NCBI GenBank assembly: GCA_013202965.1
Contig: JABMQZ010000128.1
Location: 1 to 55,865 of the forward strand
DNA: 55,865 nucleotides
Origin: Bacteroidota bacterium
Lineage (GTDB): Bacteria > Bacteroidota > Bacteroidia > Bacteroidales > B18-G4
Direction: 5' to 3'
The position numbers and the translations under genes are program-made. Each line of letters starts with the position of its first letter. The stretch's first letter is position 1. Positions 45,992 through 54,515 of this stretch are shown piece after piece. Under the pieces are notes generated by a model. The model saw only the letters and a program-made list of their open reading frames with translations, did not search any database and was not told the origin of the DNA.

Positions 45992-47247
45992 TGACTGCTA
46001 AAAAGGCAATTATAGAATCCTTGCTGAAAAATGCAGTCATCCCATTGCTCATCCTTTTTGTTTTTTTATCTTCACTCAATGCACAGGATCGAAAGACCGG
46101 TTTGCAACAGGAAAAGAAGCAAATAGAAGAAGAAATAGCCTATACCAATAAACTTCTCATTCAGACACAGAAAAACCGCCGGTCGACTATGGATGAGCTG
46201 GTGGTCCTGCAACAAAAGATCAGGCAGCGTGAAAGCTTGATCTACACCATCAAGGCAGAAGTCATTCTCCTTAATCATGAAATAAAAGAAACCAGTGACA
46301 GTGTTTTTTCTTTGAAAGTTGAACTGAAAAAGCTAAAAGAAGAATACGCAAAAATGATCTATTATGCGTATCGTAACAGAAGTTCATACGACAGGTTGGT
46401 TTTTTTGTTTTCTTCCAGGGATTTTAACCAGGCTTACCGCCGCCTGAAATATTTTCAACAATATGGCGCTTACCGAAGAATGCAGGCCGAATTGATCACT
46501 AAAACCCAGGCTAACTTGCTTGAAAAGGAACAGCAATTGGAGCAACAAAAAGCTGATCAGCAAGGCCTTTTAGCAGAAGAACAAAATGAAAAAAACCTCC
46601 TGGAGAATGAAAAGGGTGATGCAGACCGTAGTTTTCAAAATCTGAGCCAGGAAGAAAAAGAACTCAAGGCATCCATACGGGCAAAAGAGAAAGCGGCAGC
46701 CAAACTCCAAAAAACCATTGAAAATATCATAGCCGAGGAGATCAGGCTTGCAGAAGAAAGAGCCCGTGCCGCTGCAACTTCAAAAACAAGCAGCGGTTTT
46801 GCCCTTACACCTGAAGAACTTCAGCTTTCAGAGAACTTTGCAAGCAATAAAGGTAAATTGCCATGGCCCACAGAAAGGGGTATTGTTTCAAGCACTTTCG
46901 GTGAACATCAGCATCCTGTTCTTCCACGTGTTAAGGTAAAAAATAATGGAATTGACATTCTTACATCAGAGGGTGAATATGCAAGGGCAATCTTTGGCGG
47001 GGTCGTGACCAGGATCATTTCTGTACCGAACTTTAACAATGTTGTGATCATCAGGCATGGGGAATACCTCAGCGTATATTCTAACCTTGATGAGGTCCTG
47101 ATGAGCAAAGGTCAGGAAGTAAGCACCAAGCAGCATATCGGTCGCGTTTATACCAACCATAGTGAAAACAAAACTGAGTTGCATTTTGAATTATGGAAAG
47201 CCAAGACCCTGATGAATCCTTCTTATTGGCTGGCAAAAAAACGCTGA
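45991..47247 (+). CDS. envC: EnvC-like murein hydrolase activator with degenerate LytM (M23) domain
   Basis: A 418-residue periplasmic protein. Its ATG overlaps the previous stop by one base (TAATG). Residues 1-31 are a signal peptide (ending LNA/Q). Two long coiled coils cover about 32-120 and 165-255, rich in Gln, Glu, Lys and Leu. The C-terminal 120 residues are a LytM/M23 domain (GIVSSTFGEHQHPVL, FGGVVTRI, NVVIIRHGEYLSVYSNL, LHFELWKAKTLMNPSYWL). Two zinc positions are altered: the H of the usual H-GIDI is Asn (KNNGIDI), and the first H of HLHFE is Glu (ELHFE). The domain should therefore not cut peptidoglycan but may activate an amidase, as EnvC does in E. coli. It ends 1 bp from the convergent S8 gene. 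Confidence 0.87.
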   Translation: MTAKKAIIESLLKNAVIPLLILFVFLSSLNAQDRKTGLQQEKKQIEEEIAYTNKLLIQTQKNRRSTMDELVVLQQKIRQRESLIYTIKAEVILLNHEIKETSDSVFSLKVELKKLKEEYAKMIYYAYRNRSSYDRLVFLFSSRDFNQAYRRLKYFQQYGAYRRMQAELITKTQANLLEKEQQLEQQKADQQGLLAEEQNEKNLLENEKGDADRSFQNLSQEEKELKASIRAKEKAAAKLQKTIENIIAEEIRLAEERARAAATSKTSSGFALTPEELQLSENFASNKGKLPWPTERGIVSSTFGEHQHPVLPRVKVKNNGIDILTSEGEYARAIFGGVVTRIISVPNFNNVVIIRHGEYLSVYSNLDEVLMSKGQEVSTKQHIGRVYTNHSENKTELHFELWKAKTLMNPSYWLAKKR

Positions 47248-47248
47248 T

Positions 47249-49249
47249 CTATTCAACGCATTTAATTACCCTGATACTTTTACTTATACCGGATCCCGAC
47301 ACCCGGGCAATGTAAATCCCTGATGGAAGGGAAAGCCCTTGCTGATCCCTGCCATCCCATATGATAAGATGCTTCCCGGATCCGGGAATGCTTTCTTCCC
47401 AAACCTTTAGCATTTGCCCGTCAAGGGAGAATATCCTTATGACGATATTCCCTCCGTCCTGAAGAAAAATATCCATATTGAGGTGGCCGGCAAATGGATT
47501 GGGATAACATGACAGCATGAAGCTTTCGGCCTTATCTGAATCATGGATGCCCTGGGGAGGAGCCACCTTCATTTCAATGGTAACAATAAGCGTCATCCCA
47601 GCGACATCTGTCAGGACCAACTCGCAATAATACGAGCCCAATGCCATTCCCGTAGCATCAAAGTTGAAGGAAAGGCTATCGCTGCCATGCGCTTGCAATA
47701 TTCCTGATAGCGGGTTATAGTCAAGCCATGCAGGCATGTTTACAATGTTAGTTACATACGGCAACGCAAAGCCCACTAAGTTTTCAAGCAACAGCTCTTT
47801 ATGGCCGGCAGAGTCAGGGGCCAGTGAAATGCTCAGGGTATCTGATGCAGGTGAGATCCGCGGGGAGATGAGTTTTTGTATGGCATTATTTACATTCAGT
47901 CTTCCACCGGATACGCAAAGTGTGTCAAAACCCGGAAGCTGGTCAACACCATCAAGAACCAGGTTTTTCATGAACACGCTGATTAAAGCAGGCTGTTCCT
48001 TGTATGCCTGCATAAAAGCCTCATCTGCTGCAGCAAACATCAGGGCAATGCTTCCGGTAACTTGTGGCGAAGCCATTGAGGTACCGGTTTTATAACCATA
48101 AGTATTCGGGATCCTGGTTGATATAATGGATCTTCCGGGTGCCCCGAGATCGATGGAAGTAGTTCCCCATGCGGCACCAAGATTTTTTATGTCCTGGTTC
48201 GTTGTATTTGTTACGCTGATGAGGTAATCTGTGGTAAAAGCAGTAGGAACATCACCAACCAGATCTATATTCACGGGAGCATTACTGGTCGCTGCAACAC
48301 TCATGATTCCCAGGCTGCCCAGGGAATCATACATGGCACCCCAGATGGGATAATCATCAGGGTTCCCAAAATCAACCCCGAAAGAACTGTTGGTCACAAT
48401 CACGTAAGCACCTTTTGCTCCGTTAGTTTCATCATATAATGACCGCATTCTATAGACATATCCATAGGCTTCAACAACGACAGACTCTATGGTAGAAGAG
48501 CCGGCCACGGTCATCACTCGTCCATTCCAGTTCACACCACATACACCTTTCCCGTTGTTGCCAATTGCTCCCGCGATGCCGGCAACATGCATGCCGTGGT
48601 CTTTTGGCTGAATATAGCCACTGCTATAATAGGCATTCCATCCATCATAATCATCTACATAGCCATTGTTATCATCATCGATGCTGTTATTGGGGATTTC
48701 ATTCCTGTTCTTCCAGTAATTCATATCCTCATGGGAAAGAGAAAACCCATCATCCACAATGGCCATAACAATGGTATCACCCAGGACTGTTGTTCCGGTG
48801 TTTACAGTAACATCCCAGGCGTCTGTGGCATCAATGTCGGCATCAGGCAAACCAGTAGTCTGCCCTGTATTTTTCAGTGCCCATTGATTGGGAAATTCCG
48901 GGTCATCCGGGATTTTTTCACGCAAGGAGATATGGTGATCAAACTGCGCTTCAGCTACGAGCATATTGCTGCGGACCTGCTTTATTAGCAATTGATCAGA
49001 TTTTATCTCCGGATTAAAAGATGCCAGCCAGATACACAATTGATCCGACAGGCATTTATCTGCTTTCAAGCCAATTTTGGAATATAGCTGTTCTAATTCA
49101 TTCATTGCTGCTTTATGTTTCATACCCGGATGAAACTGTATGATCATCTTCCCGGGAATAGCATTTTTATCCGTTAAATAAGCGGGATTGCCGGAGCCAA
49201 TAAAAATAGCAGCAAGCAACAGTAAAAGAAAGATATTTTTATTGTTCAT
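47249..49249 (-). CDS. S8 subtilisin-family serine peptidase with T9SS tail
   Basis: A 666-residue secreted serine endopeptidase. Signal peptide about 1-20. An N-terminal pro-domain of fervidolysin type (GKMIIQFHPG to about 110) precedes WALKNTGQ. Catalytic residues are D166 in AIVDDGF, H218 in DHGMHVAG (Met in place of the usual Thr), the oxyanion N323 in ATSNAP, and S391 in TGTSMASPQ. A DDDNNGYVDDYDGW loop probably binds calcium. After the catalytic domain come an ASH-like beta domain (LSISLAPDSAGHKELLLEN to about 575) and a type A T9SS tail (YPNPFAGHL...RVIKCVE). It has a good promoter at 49271-49300, and the C1 peptidase gene lies 75 bp upstream in the same direction. Confidence 0.93.
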   Translation of the reverse strand: MNNKNIFLLLLLAAIFIGSGNPAYLTDKNAIPGKMIIQFHPGMKHKAAMNELEQLYSKIGLKADKCLSDQLCIWLASFNPEIKSDQLLIKQVRSNMLVAEAQFDHHISLREKIPDDPEFPNQWALKNTGQTTGLPDADIDATDAWDVTVNTGTTVLGDTIVMAIVDDGFSLSHEDMNYWKNRNEIPNNSIDDDNNGYVDDYDGWNAYYSSGYIQPKDHGMHVAGIAGAIGNNGKGVCGVNWNGRVMTVAGSSTIESVVVEAYGYVYRMRSLYDETNGAKGAYVIVTNSSFGVDFGNPDDYPIWGAMYDSLGSLGIMSVAATSNAPVNIDLVGDVPTAFTTDYLISVTNTTNQDIKNLGAAWGTTSIDLGAPGRSIISTRIPNTYGYKTGTSMASPQVTGSIALMFAAADEAFMQAYKEQPALISVFMKNLVLDGVDQLPGFDTLCVSGGRLNVNNAIQKLISPRISPASDTLSISLAPDSAGHKELLLENLVGFALPYVTNIVNMPAWLDYNPLSGILQAHGSDSLSFNFDATGMALGSYYCELVLTDVAGMTLIVTIEMKVAPPQGIHDSDKAESFMLSCYPNPFAGHLNMDIFLQDGGNIVIRIFSLDGQMLKVWEESIPGSGKHLIIWDGRDQQGLSLPSGIYIARVSGSGISKSIRVIKCVE

Positions 49250-49270
49250 GGTATTTCGGTCTTACATGAG

Positions 49271-49300
49271 CAAAGGTAGGAAATTCAAGTTTAGTGTCAA
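49271..49300 (-). promoter_or_regulatory. Promoter: TTG (-33) and TACCTTTG (-7), for the S8 gene
   Basis: Read on the - strand, TTG at 49300-49298 and TACCTTTG at 49278-49271 are 19 bp apart, matching the Bacteroidota promoter well. The start codon is 21 bp further on. Confidence 0.75.
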
Positions 49301-49325
49301 GGGGGCGGTACGCAATAGCCCCTTT
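49298..49325 (-). terminator. Possible terminator of the C1 peptidase gene
   Basis: On the - strand AAGGGGC, an 11-nt loop and GCCCCCTT (one bulged C) follow the stop codon directly. The T-run is poor, and the element overlaps the -33 box of the S8 promoter, so the call is tentative. Confidence 0.4.
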
Positions 49326-52300
49326 CAGCGAATCAAAATCATCTTGCCATTATATGGCCTGCCGTTAACGATGATCCTGTAAATATAAATTCCGCCCGGC
49401 ACCCGGTTTCCATCATTGTCTGTAGCATTCCAATCTAAGGAATGCATGCCCTCTTCAAGGACAGATGCAGTTAGCAAATCAAAAACCCTTCTTCCCTGAA
49501 GGTCATATACTGCAGCCTCCACAAGGCTTTTATTATCCAGGACCAGTGGTATACTTGTGTGATAACTGAAAGGATTCGGGTAGTTTTGCATGGCCTGGAA
49601 ATTTACTCCGGAAGGAATATCTTCAATTCCAAGGGTGCTCTGTATAACACCAAAAAAATCAAGTACTTCCTGCATAAAAGTTTCAAGGCCGCAGGTATCC
49701 GAAGAAATCAGAGCACCCAGTTCAAAGATCGTTCCTATTGTTTTATAGGTACCTGCGTCATAGGCCACTGCAGCACAATTGGGATATTCCCTGCCTGTAA
49801 AAATGGAATATGCGGGAAGTTCAGGCTCCAGGTAGTAATAACAAAATGGCTGGACGGCAGTATTTTCATAACTCAGTCCTTCGGTGAAAGTACTGTCGAC
49901 CCCGTCCAGTACTTCATAAAGTCCGGGACTCGTAAACGTTGCTATATTAAACATGTCAAGTATAGCCAAATGCGGATCTTGCTCCCACACAATACGGCCC
50001 TCCATGTACAACTTCCCTCCCTGATCGAGATAATCTTCAAGTGTTGCTCCCTGGAAATAAGTTATTTCATGGAATGAAAAGTGTTGCCCGAGGCACAGGA
50101 TCACAGCCTGGTAATTATTCAGTGAAAGTGGAAAAGTTTGGGTGTATTCGGTTTCTACTTCCATTTGCTGAAGCAATTCGAAAATTTGTGGGCCGGAATG
50201 GATTTCCGGATCCATATCAACAATGCAAACAGGCACTTTCCCAACTCTCAGGCTGAAATTCATTTCCTTTGTTACACCTGCCGCATCAGTAATTTCAAGC
50301 GAGAAGCTAACATTTGAACCATAAGGGATGGAATAATCAGATGTGATACTAAAATCAGCCGAGGCCATATTTCCCGGAAGAATAGTACCAAAACTCACTG
50401 GTTGTCCTGTATTTACAGTTATTCCAAGGTTCTCAGGGCTCAGGAAGGCAGTTGTATTTTCAGATTTTCTGGTTCCGCTATTTGCCAGTTTTATTTGCAG
50501 TATGGAGGTTTCACCAGGCTCTAAAATCCCATCATCATCCATGATCGCAAAATCAGAAAGAAAAAGCGAAGGAGTAGTCGTTATTAAGTAAAAGGAACGC
50601 TCGTAATTTTTTTCCTGGCTTTGCACGTCCATTTGGAGAACAATATTTTGTCCGTCATCAATTTGATTATCACACAAACAAGTGAATGCAGCACTTAACT
50701 CTATGGATTCTCCAGCCTGAATGCTCTCAACACTATGCTGAAAGTCTATTAATTCTATCAAGGGGTGTGCACAGGTAATGCTGAGTTCAAGATCTTGCAA
50801 TGATGTGGTTCCGCGATTATGCAAAAACAAATCCATATTCACAAACTGCCCGTTGGTAATGGTATTATCTTCTGATCCCTGAACACGCAATAATATTTCC
50901 AGGCCATCTGTTAACTGAAAAGTCTTGCTGGCACTGAGCAGTGTATTGTCAGTAACAAGAACTGTAATATCACTGTTTAATGCTTCCTCTTCCTCAAGGA
51001 TGCTCAGTTCCCCACTTTTAGAAACGAATACTGAAGTTGGGTATTGATTGGCAATGAATTCAATTCTTGTCCCTGATGTGATCAATGAAGGATCAGGAAG
51101 TAAAGGAAGGCTGTAATTTACCAGATCACCATCTGCAATACCTGCAATCCATTGAACCTCTTCAAAACCTGTAATATCACCATAATAGAAATCAATATTC
51201 CCGTCAGGGTATAGTTTAACGGCAAAATTGCAATCGCTTAGTCCTGCCTGTTCATTAAATTCAGTCCTCCATCGAAATGTGGCTCCATTCTCATCGCCCT
51301 CATACCATACACCCTGCTCATAATAATTATTTACGATCATTCCTTTGCACAGAAAAGGTGCAATCACCCTCATGTTTTTCAGAAAATATGCCATATCGAC
51401 CAGGTATGACCAGAAAAACATATTTTCATCAAAACTCAGGTAGCCGGATGATGATACCATGACTGAATCAAAGTAGTTTCCGTAAAAGGGAAAGCTAAAA
51501 TCAAGCGGTTGAACAAGCATAGTGTCAACAAAGCTGTTTGCTATAAGAAGGTGTTCAGTAATTTCAGGAAATTCAGCAGTGTTCTGATTCATCCTGTAGT
51601 TTTTGTCGAGATGCCAGGTATAGGGTTGCTGTCCCCCACTTGCCTCAAGCTGAACATTAATTGGCTGTGCTGGCTCATAAACGGGCAATTCTTCGGTTGT
51701 AACAAACAGTTCATCAAAGGATGGACTGTAAATCACTGACAGTATGGTCCTGCCATTTTCAATTAATGGTACATTCTGCTCATTACACGGAATTTCCTGT
51801 ACACCGATGTGATAGTCCATCAGGCTGAAGGATTTGAGCTGTCCATGGCCGAGATTTTCCGGGTCATTTTCATCTACTATAAGGAAGAATTTATAGGGCT
51901 GGCCTGCCTCAACATAAGATAATAAAGGTGTTACATCCAGGCCAAACTCAATGGTTTTATGATCCGGGGTGGTATCATTTCCCTGCATATAATGCCAGGC
52001 CCCCTGGTAGTTGAAAATGGTGTAGGAATGAAGATGCTCAGGCTGATTTGATTCCAGGTCGGAGGAAATGCCTGCCTGCACCCTGATCCTCATCCTATAA
52101 TCATGTTCCAGTGATACTTTGTAGGTCATGCGGGTTTCATGCTCTTCCTTAACATCCAGGATATGAACAGTATTTGTCCATATTCCACCATCTATCTCTT
52201 CATCAGCCAGTGTCTTATACATCATATAACAGAAACCGCTGTCAGCAAAGTTTACACCATGGCTGTTTGCAAATTTCAATGCACCGAACTCCCAGTCGCG

Positions 52301-53143
52301 CATGTCCAGGATGCCATCATCATTGAGATCTACATCCATGGTAAATTGCCCATCACCATTATAATCATATCTTATCCAATCATTGTATCCCACGATGGTC
52401 ATGCCATGTACTGGATTTGGGCCAAAATTTGTCACTACCCTTTTCCCGGCATGCGGGCTTTCAGGAGGCAGATTATTCAAATTCCATGGACTATCGGTGA
52501 TGAAGCTTGCCACACCTCCGGTCTCAGATCCGTCGAGATGGTCATTTAACCAATGTCGCAGAGTAAACAGTCCGGCTGTGTCACCAACATATATTTTACG
52601 TATCCCGGATATCCTGTTGTTCATGGCATTGTACCATTCATCATAACCTGACATCCAACGCTCCCCTCCGCCATAATAGAATCCGCCATAATCAGTAACA
52701 TTTGGGTTACCGTGATGCTTAAGGACATCCATCGTGAAAAGGTAGTTAACACCATACCAGCCATTCCCTCCATTGAAAAAATTCCATGCAAAGTGAGTGG
52801 TATACTGATTATCCGGATTATCTGCTGGCAGGCCACGAAGCCTGTTTATTTCGTAGGTAAAGTTATATGCGATGCTGGTGGATTGCATGCAATTGGGGTA
52901 GGTCTCCTGGGAAAAGATAGGCCTGAACCATTCATATCTTGAATTATCGACACTGTCGCGGTGAGCTCTGTAGCGATAATGATCCGGCAGGATTACATCT
53001 TCAATAGCATTAAGAATAGCAGCATCCTCTTTGGTAAGCGGGCCGGTATCTCTCATACCGGAAGGAACAGAGAAGAGGTCTGCTTGCTGGGCTGACAGGC
53101 CGCTAATGACAAGAAAAAATATAAGGGTCAGATATCGCTTCAT
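49325..53143 (-). CDS. C1 papain-family cysteine peptidase with Rossmann-like module and T9SS tail
   Basis: A 1272-residue secreted cysteine peptidase. Signal peptide 1-18 (GLSA/QQ). The papain residues are all visible: Q79 and C85 in SQETYPNCMQSTS (6 apart, as papain Q19/C25), H246 in NPVHGMTIVGYND, and N293 in FANSHGVNFADSGFCYM, the counterpart of NSWG..WGD.GY. Between His and Asn is an inserted acidic, calcium-type loop (DYNGDGQFTMDVDLNDDGILD). Several beta domains follow, including one with the DDDGILEPGE loop. The Rossmann-like module is 970-1166, and the T9SS tail runs from YPNPFSYHT. The Cys-helix motif PNCMQSTS differs from the usual GSCWAFS, so substrate specificity may be unusual. 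A promoter lies at 53164-53194. Confidence 0.88.
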   Translation of the reverse strand: MKRYLTLIFFLVISGLSAQQADLFSVPSGMRDTGPLTKEDAAILNAIEDVILPDHYRYRAHRDSVDNSRYEWFRPIFSQETYPNCMQSTSIAYNFTYEINRLRGLPADNPDNQYTTHFAWNFFNGGNGWYGVNYLFTMDVLKHHGNPNVTDYGGFYYGGGERWMSGYDEWYNAMNNRISGIRKIYVGDTAGLFTLRHWLNDHLDGSETGGVASFITDSPWNLNNLPPESPHAGKRVVTNFGPNPVHGMTIVGYNDWIRYDYNGDGQFTMDVDLNDDGILDMRDWEFGALKFANSHGVNFADSGFCYMMYKTLADEEIDGGIWTNTVHILDVKEEHETRMTYKVSLEHDYRMRIRVQAGISSDLESNQPEHLHSYTIFNYQGAWHYMQGNDTTPDHKTIEFGLDVTPLLSYVEAGQPYKFFLIVDENDPENLGHGQLKSFSLMDYHIGVQEIPCNEQNVPLIENGRTILSVIYSPSFDELFVTTEELPVYEPAQPINVQLEASGGQQPYTWHLDKNYRMNQNTAEFPEITEHLLIANSFVDTMLVQPLDFSFPFYGNYFDSVMVSSSGYLSFDENMFFWSYLVDMAYFLKNMRVIAPFLCKGMIVNNYYEQGVWYEGDENGATFRWRTEFNEQAGLSDCNFAVKLYPDGNIDFYYGDITGFEEVQWIAGIADGDLVNYSLPLLPDPSLITSGTRIEFIANQYPTSVFVSKSGELSILEEEEALNSDITVLVTDNTLLSASKTFQLTDGLEILLRVQGSEDNTITNGQFVNMDLFLHNRGTTSLQDLELSITCAHPLIELIDFQHSVESIQAGESIELSAAFTCLCDNQIDDGQNIVLQMDVQSQEKNYERSFYLITTTPSLFLSDFAIMDDDGILEPGETSILQIKLANSGTRKSENTTAFLSPENLGITVNTGQPVSFGTILPGNMASADFSITSDYSIPYGSNVSFSLEITDAAGVTKEMNFSLRVGKVPVCIVDMDPEIHSGPQIFELLQQMEVETEYTQTFPLSLNNYQAVILCLGQHFSFHEITYFQGATLEDYLDQGGKLYMEGRIVWEQDPHLAILDMFNIATFTSPGLYEVLDGVDSTFTEGLSYENTAVQPFCYYYLEPELPAYSIFTGREYPNCAAVAYDAGTYKTIGTIFELGALISSDTCGLETFMQEVLDFFGVIQSTLGIEDIPSGVNFQAMQNYPNPFSYHTSIPLVLDNKSLVEAAVYDLQGRRVFDLLTASVLEEGMHSLDWNATDNDGNRVPGGIYIYRIIVNGRPYNGKMILIR
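49646..50236 (-). other. Recurrent ~195-residue Rossmann-like module, copy 4 (in C1 protein)
   Basis: Residues 970-1166 of the C1 peptidase. It begins VPVCIVDMDPEIHSG and shows VILCLGQHFSFHE, LYMEGRIVW, FTEGLSY, VAYDAGTYKTIG and FELGAL, ending FFGV. It is the most divergent of the four copies. Confidence 0.65.
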
Positions 53144-53163
53144 AAGTATATTTATTTAGCACT

Positions 53164-53194
53164 GCAAGTTATTTCAATATTTGCAGATTGTCAA
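53164..53194 (-). promoter_or_regulatory. Promoter: TTG (-33) and TAACTTGC (-7), for the C1 gene
   Basis: On the - strand TTG (53194-53192) and TAACTTGC (53171-53164) are 20 bp apart. The -7 box is imperfect. The ATG is 21 bp further on. Confidence 0.5.
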
Positions 53195-53283
53195 GTTTCA
53201 TCCAGTTAGCGGTATGATATGATAAGAAAACGGTAAAATCTGCTTAAAAAGATTTTTAGAATCGTTTACACTTTTTACAGGCT

Positions 53284-53307
53284 GTTACTGGTTGCTGGTT
53301 GCTGGTT
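53284..53307 (+). repeat. Short tandem repeat, 7-bp unit GTTGCTG
   Basis: GTTACTG GTTGCTG GTTGCTG GTT lies in the 220-bp spacer between the divergent C1 and outer-membrane protein genes. Apart from the C1 promoter I see nothing else in that spacer. Confidence 0.8.
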
Positions 53308-53363
53308 AAAAACGTCACTTGTAAGGAAAATTTATTTATTCCGACTAAGATAATAAACAATCA

Positions 53364-54437
53364 ATGAAGCCAATAAAATCCATCCATCATCCACTTCCAT
53401 GCTTTGCCCTACGAAGCCTTGTGGCGAAGAAGGGCTTTGCCCTACGAAGCCTTGTGGCGAAGAAGGGTTCTTATTCTTATTCCTTGTTCTTTATTCTCTA
53501 TTCTTTCATCTTTCTACTAATAGGACTCCAAACTTACCCCCAGGGTTGCAGCGATGCCGGATTATGTAGTATGGGAGACCTGGACGGGCAGGGACTAAGC
53601 AATGAAAATAAGTATAATACGCAAGCATCCTATATTTTTGGATTGGGTGAACAGGAGAGCCTTATCAACACCATCCTTTTTGAACAAAGATTCCATGTAT
53701 TTGATCAAAGGGGGCAGATCTTTTTACAACTTCCCTTTCATTATATTTATGGAAATCTCGGACAAAGCTATGGTGTCGGGGATATTAACCTTGGTTTCAA
53801 TTATACTTACCTCCGTGAAAAAGATTTGAGTGCATCATTTATGGTCGCTGCAAAACTGCCACCCAATGATGCGAATAAAACCATCGATGGCAAAGGGGCA
53901 CCCATGGTATACCAGACAAGCCTCGGAACATACGACCTGGCCCTGGGAGCCAATGCATTTTATAAAAAATGGCAATTCGGATTTGCTTACCTGAAACCAT
54001 TTGGGAGCAATAAAAACCAATTCCTGCACGCAAACTGGCCGGATAATGAAGATGCATTGGAATACATTGAAATGGAGGTGCTGCGCCGTGGCGATGATGC
54101 CATGCTCAGAATAAACAGGTTTTTCTATACCGATAAAAGCCGCTTCAATGCCGGCTTGCTGGCACTGTATCGTCTGCAAAAAGACCAAATCACACAAAAT
54201 GGGCAAACAGTCATTCTTGATCACTCAGACGGCCTGACCCTGAATATAAACCTTGGCTATAACAAGCTGCTTAAAAACAAAGACGCGATCACCTTATCTG
54301 TTGCAGTACCCATAATTGTCCGCGAAGTACGGGTTGACGGGCTTACCAGGACCTTTGTCGTGATGTTTACTTACGCCTTCGGGAACCATAAGAAGCAGGA
54401 TGCTTTTCAGCCAGTACTATTTGATCGTGAGCAGTGA
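53364..54437 (+). CDS. Outer-membrane beta-barrel protein with repeat-encoded N-terminus
   Basis: A protein of up to 357 residues. From about residue 60 it is a barrel-type sequence with alternating strands (YGVGDINLGFNYTYL, FQLPFHYIYGN-like, FGFAYLKPFG, GLTLNINLGYNKLL, VVMFTYAFGN), probably an outer-membrane porin or transporter-like protein of unknown role. The N-terminus is odd. Residues 14-35 are two copies of FALRSLVAKKG, encoded by a perfect 33-bp tandem repeat. The hydrophobic signal segment SYSYSLFFILYSFIFLL is encoded by a pyrimidine-rich repeat. ATG 53364 is the only ATG. GTG 53454, inside the second repeat, would give VAKKGSYSYSLFFIL, a more normal signal peptide of about 28 residues. 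The start is therefore uncertain; the barrel part is well supported. Confidence 0.75.
   Translation: MKPIKSIHHPLPCFALRSLVAKKGFALRSLVAKKGSYSYSLFFILYSFIFLLIGLQTYPQGCSDAGLCSMGDLDGQGLSNENKYNTQASYIFGLGEQESLINTILFEQRFHVFDQRGQIFLQLPFHYIYGNLGQSYGVGDINLGFNYTYLREKDLSASFMVAAKLPPNDANKTIDGKGAPMVYQTSLGTYDLALGANAFYKKWQFGFAYLKPFGSNKNQFLHANWPDNEDALEYIEMEVLRRGDDAMLRINRFFYTDKSRFNAGLLALYRLQKDQITQNGQTVILDHSDGLTLNINLGYNKLLKNKDAITLSVAVPIIVREVRVDGLTRTFVVMFTYAFGNHKKQDAFQPVLFDREQ
53401..53466 (+). repeat. Perfect tandem duplication of a 33-bp unit
   Basis: Units at 53401-53433 and 53434-53466 are identical (GCTTTGCCCTACGAAGCCTT...GAAGAAGG). The length is a multiple of three, so the reading frame of the outer-membrane protein is kept. 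The sequence resembles dispersed repeat DNA more than coding DNA. Confidence 0.92.
53468..53517 (+). repeat. Pyrimidine-rich repeat inside the signal-peptide region
   Basis: A TTCTTATTC/TTCTTTATTC-type tract with hardly any purines except A. It is similar in style to the intergenic tracts at 29376-29416 and 54461-54506, but here it is read as hydrophobic codons. Confidence 0.6.
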
Positions 54438-54460
54438 GTATCACACATTAAGTCACTCAG

Positions 54461-54506
54461 TCTTCCTATCATCCCATCATACTATCTTCCCGTCATCCCG
54501 TCTTCC
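54461..54506. repeat. Degenerate pyrimidine-rich repeat (ATCCCGTCTTCC type)
   Basis: The 78-bp spacer between the convergent outer-membrane protein and Nudix genes is mostly variants of CTATCATCCC / GTCATCCCGTCTTCC. No hairpin terminator is seen here. Confidence 0.55.
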
Positions 54507-54515
54507 AGAGACTCC

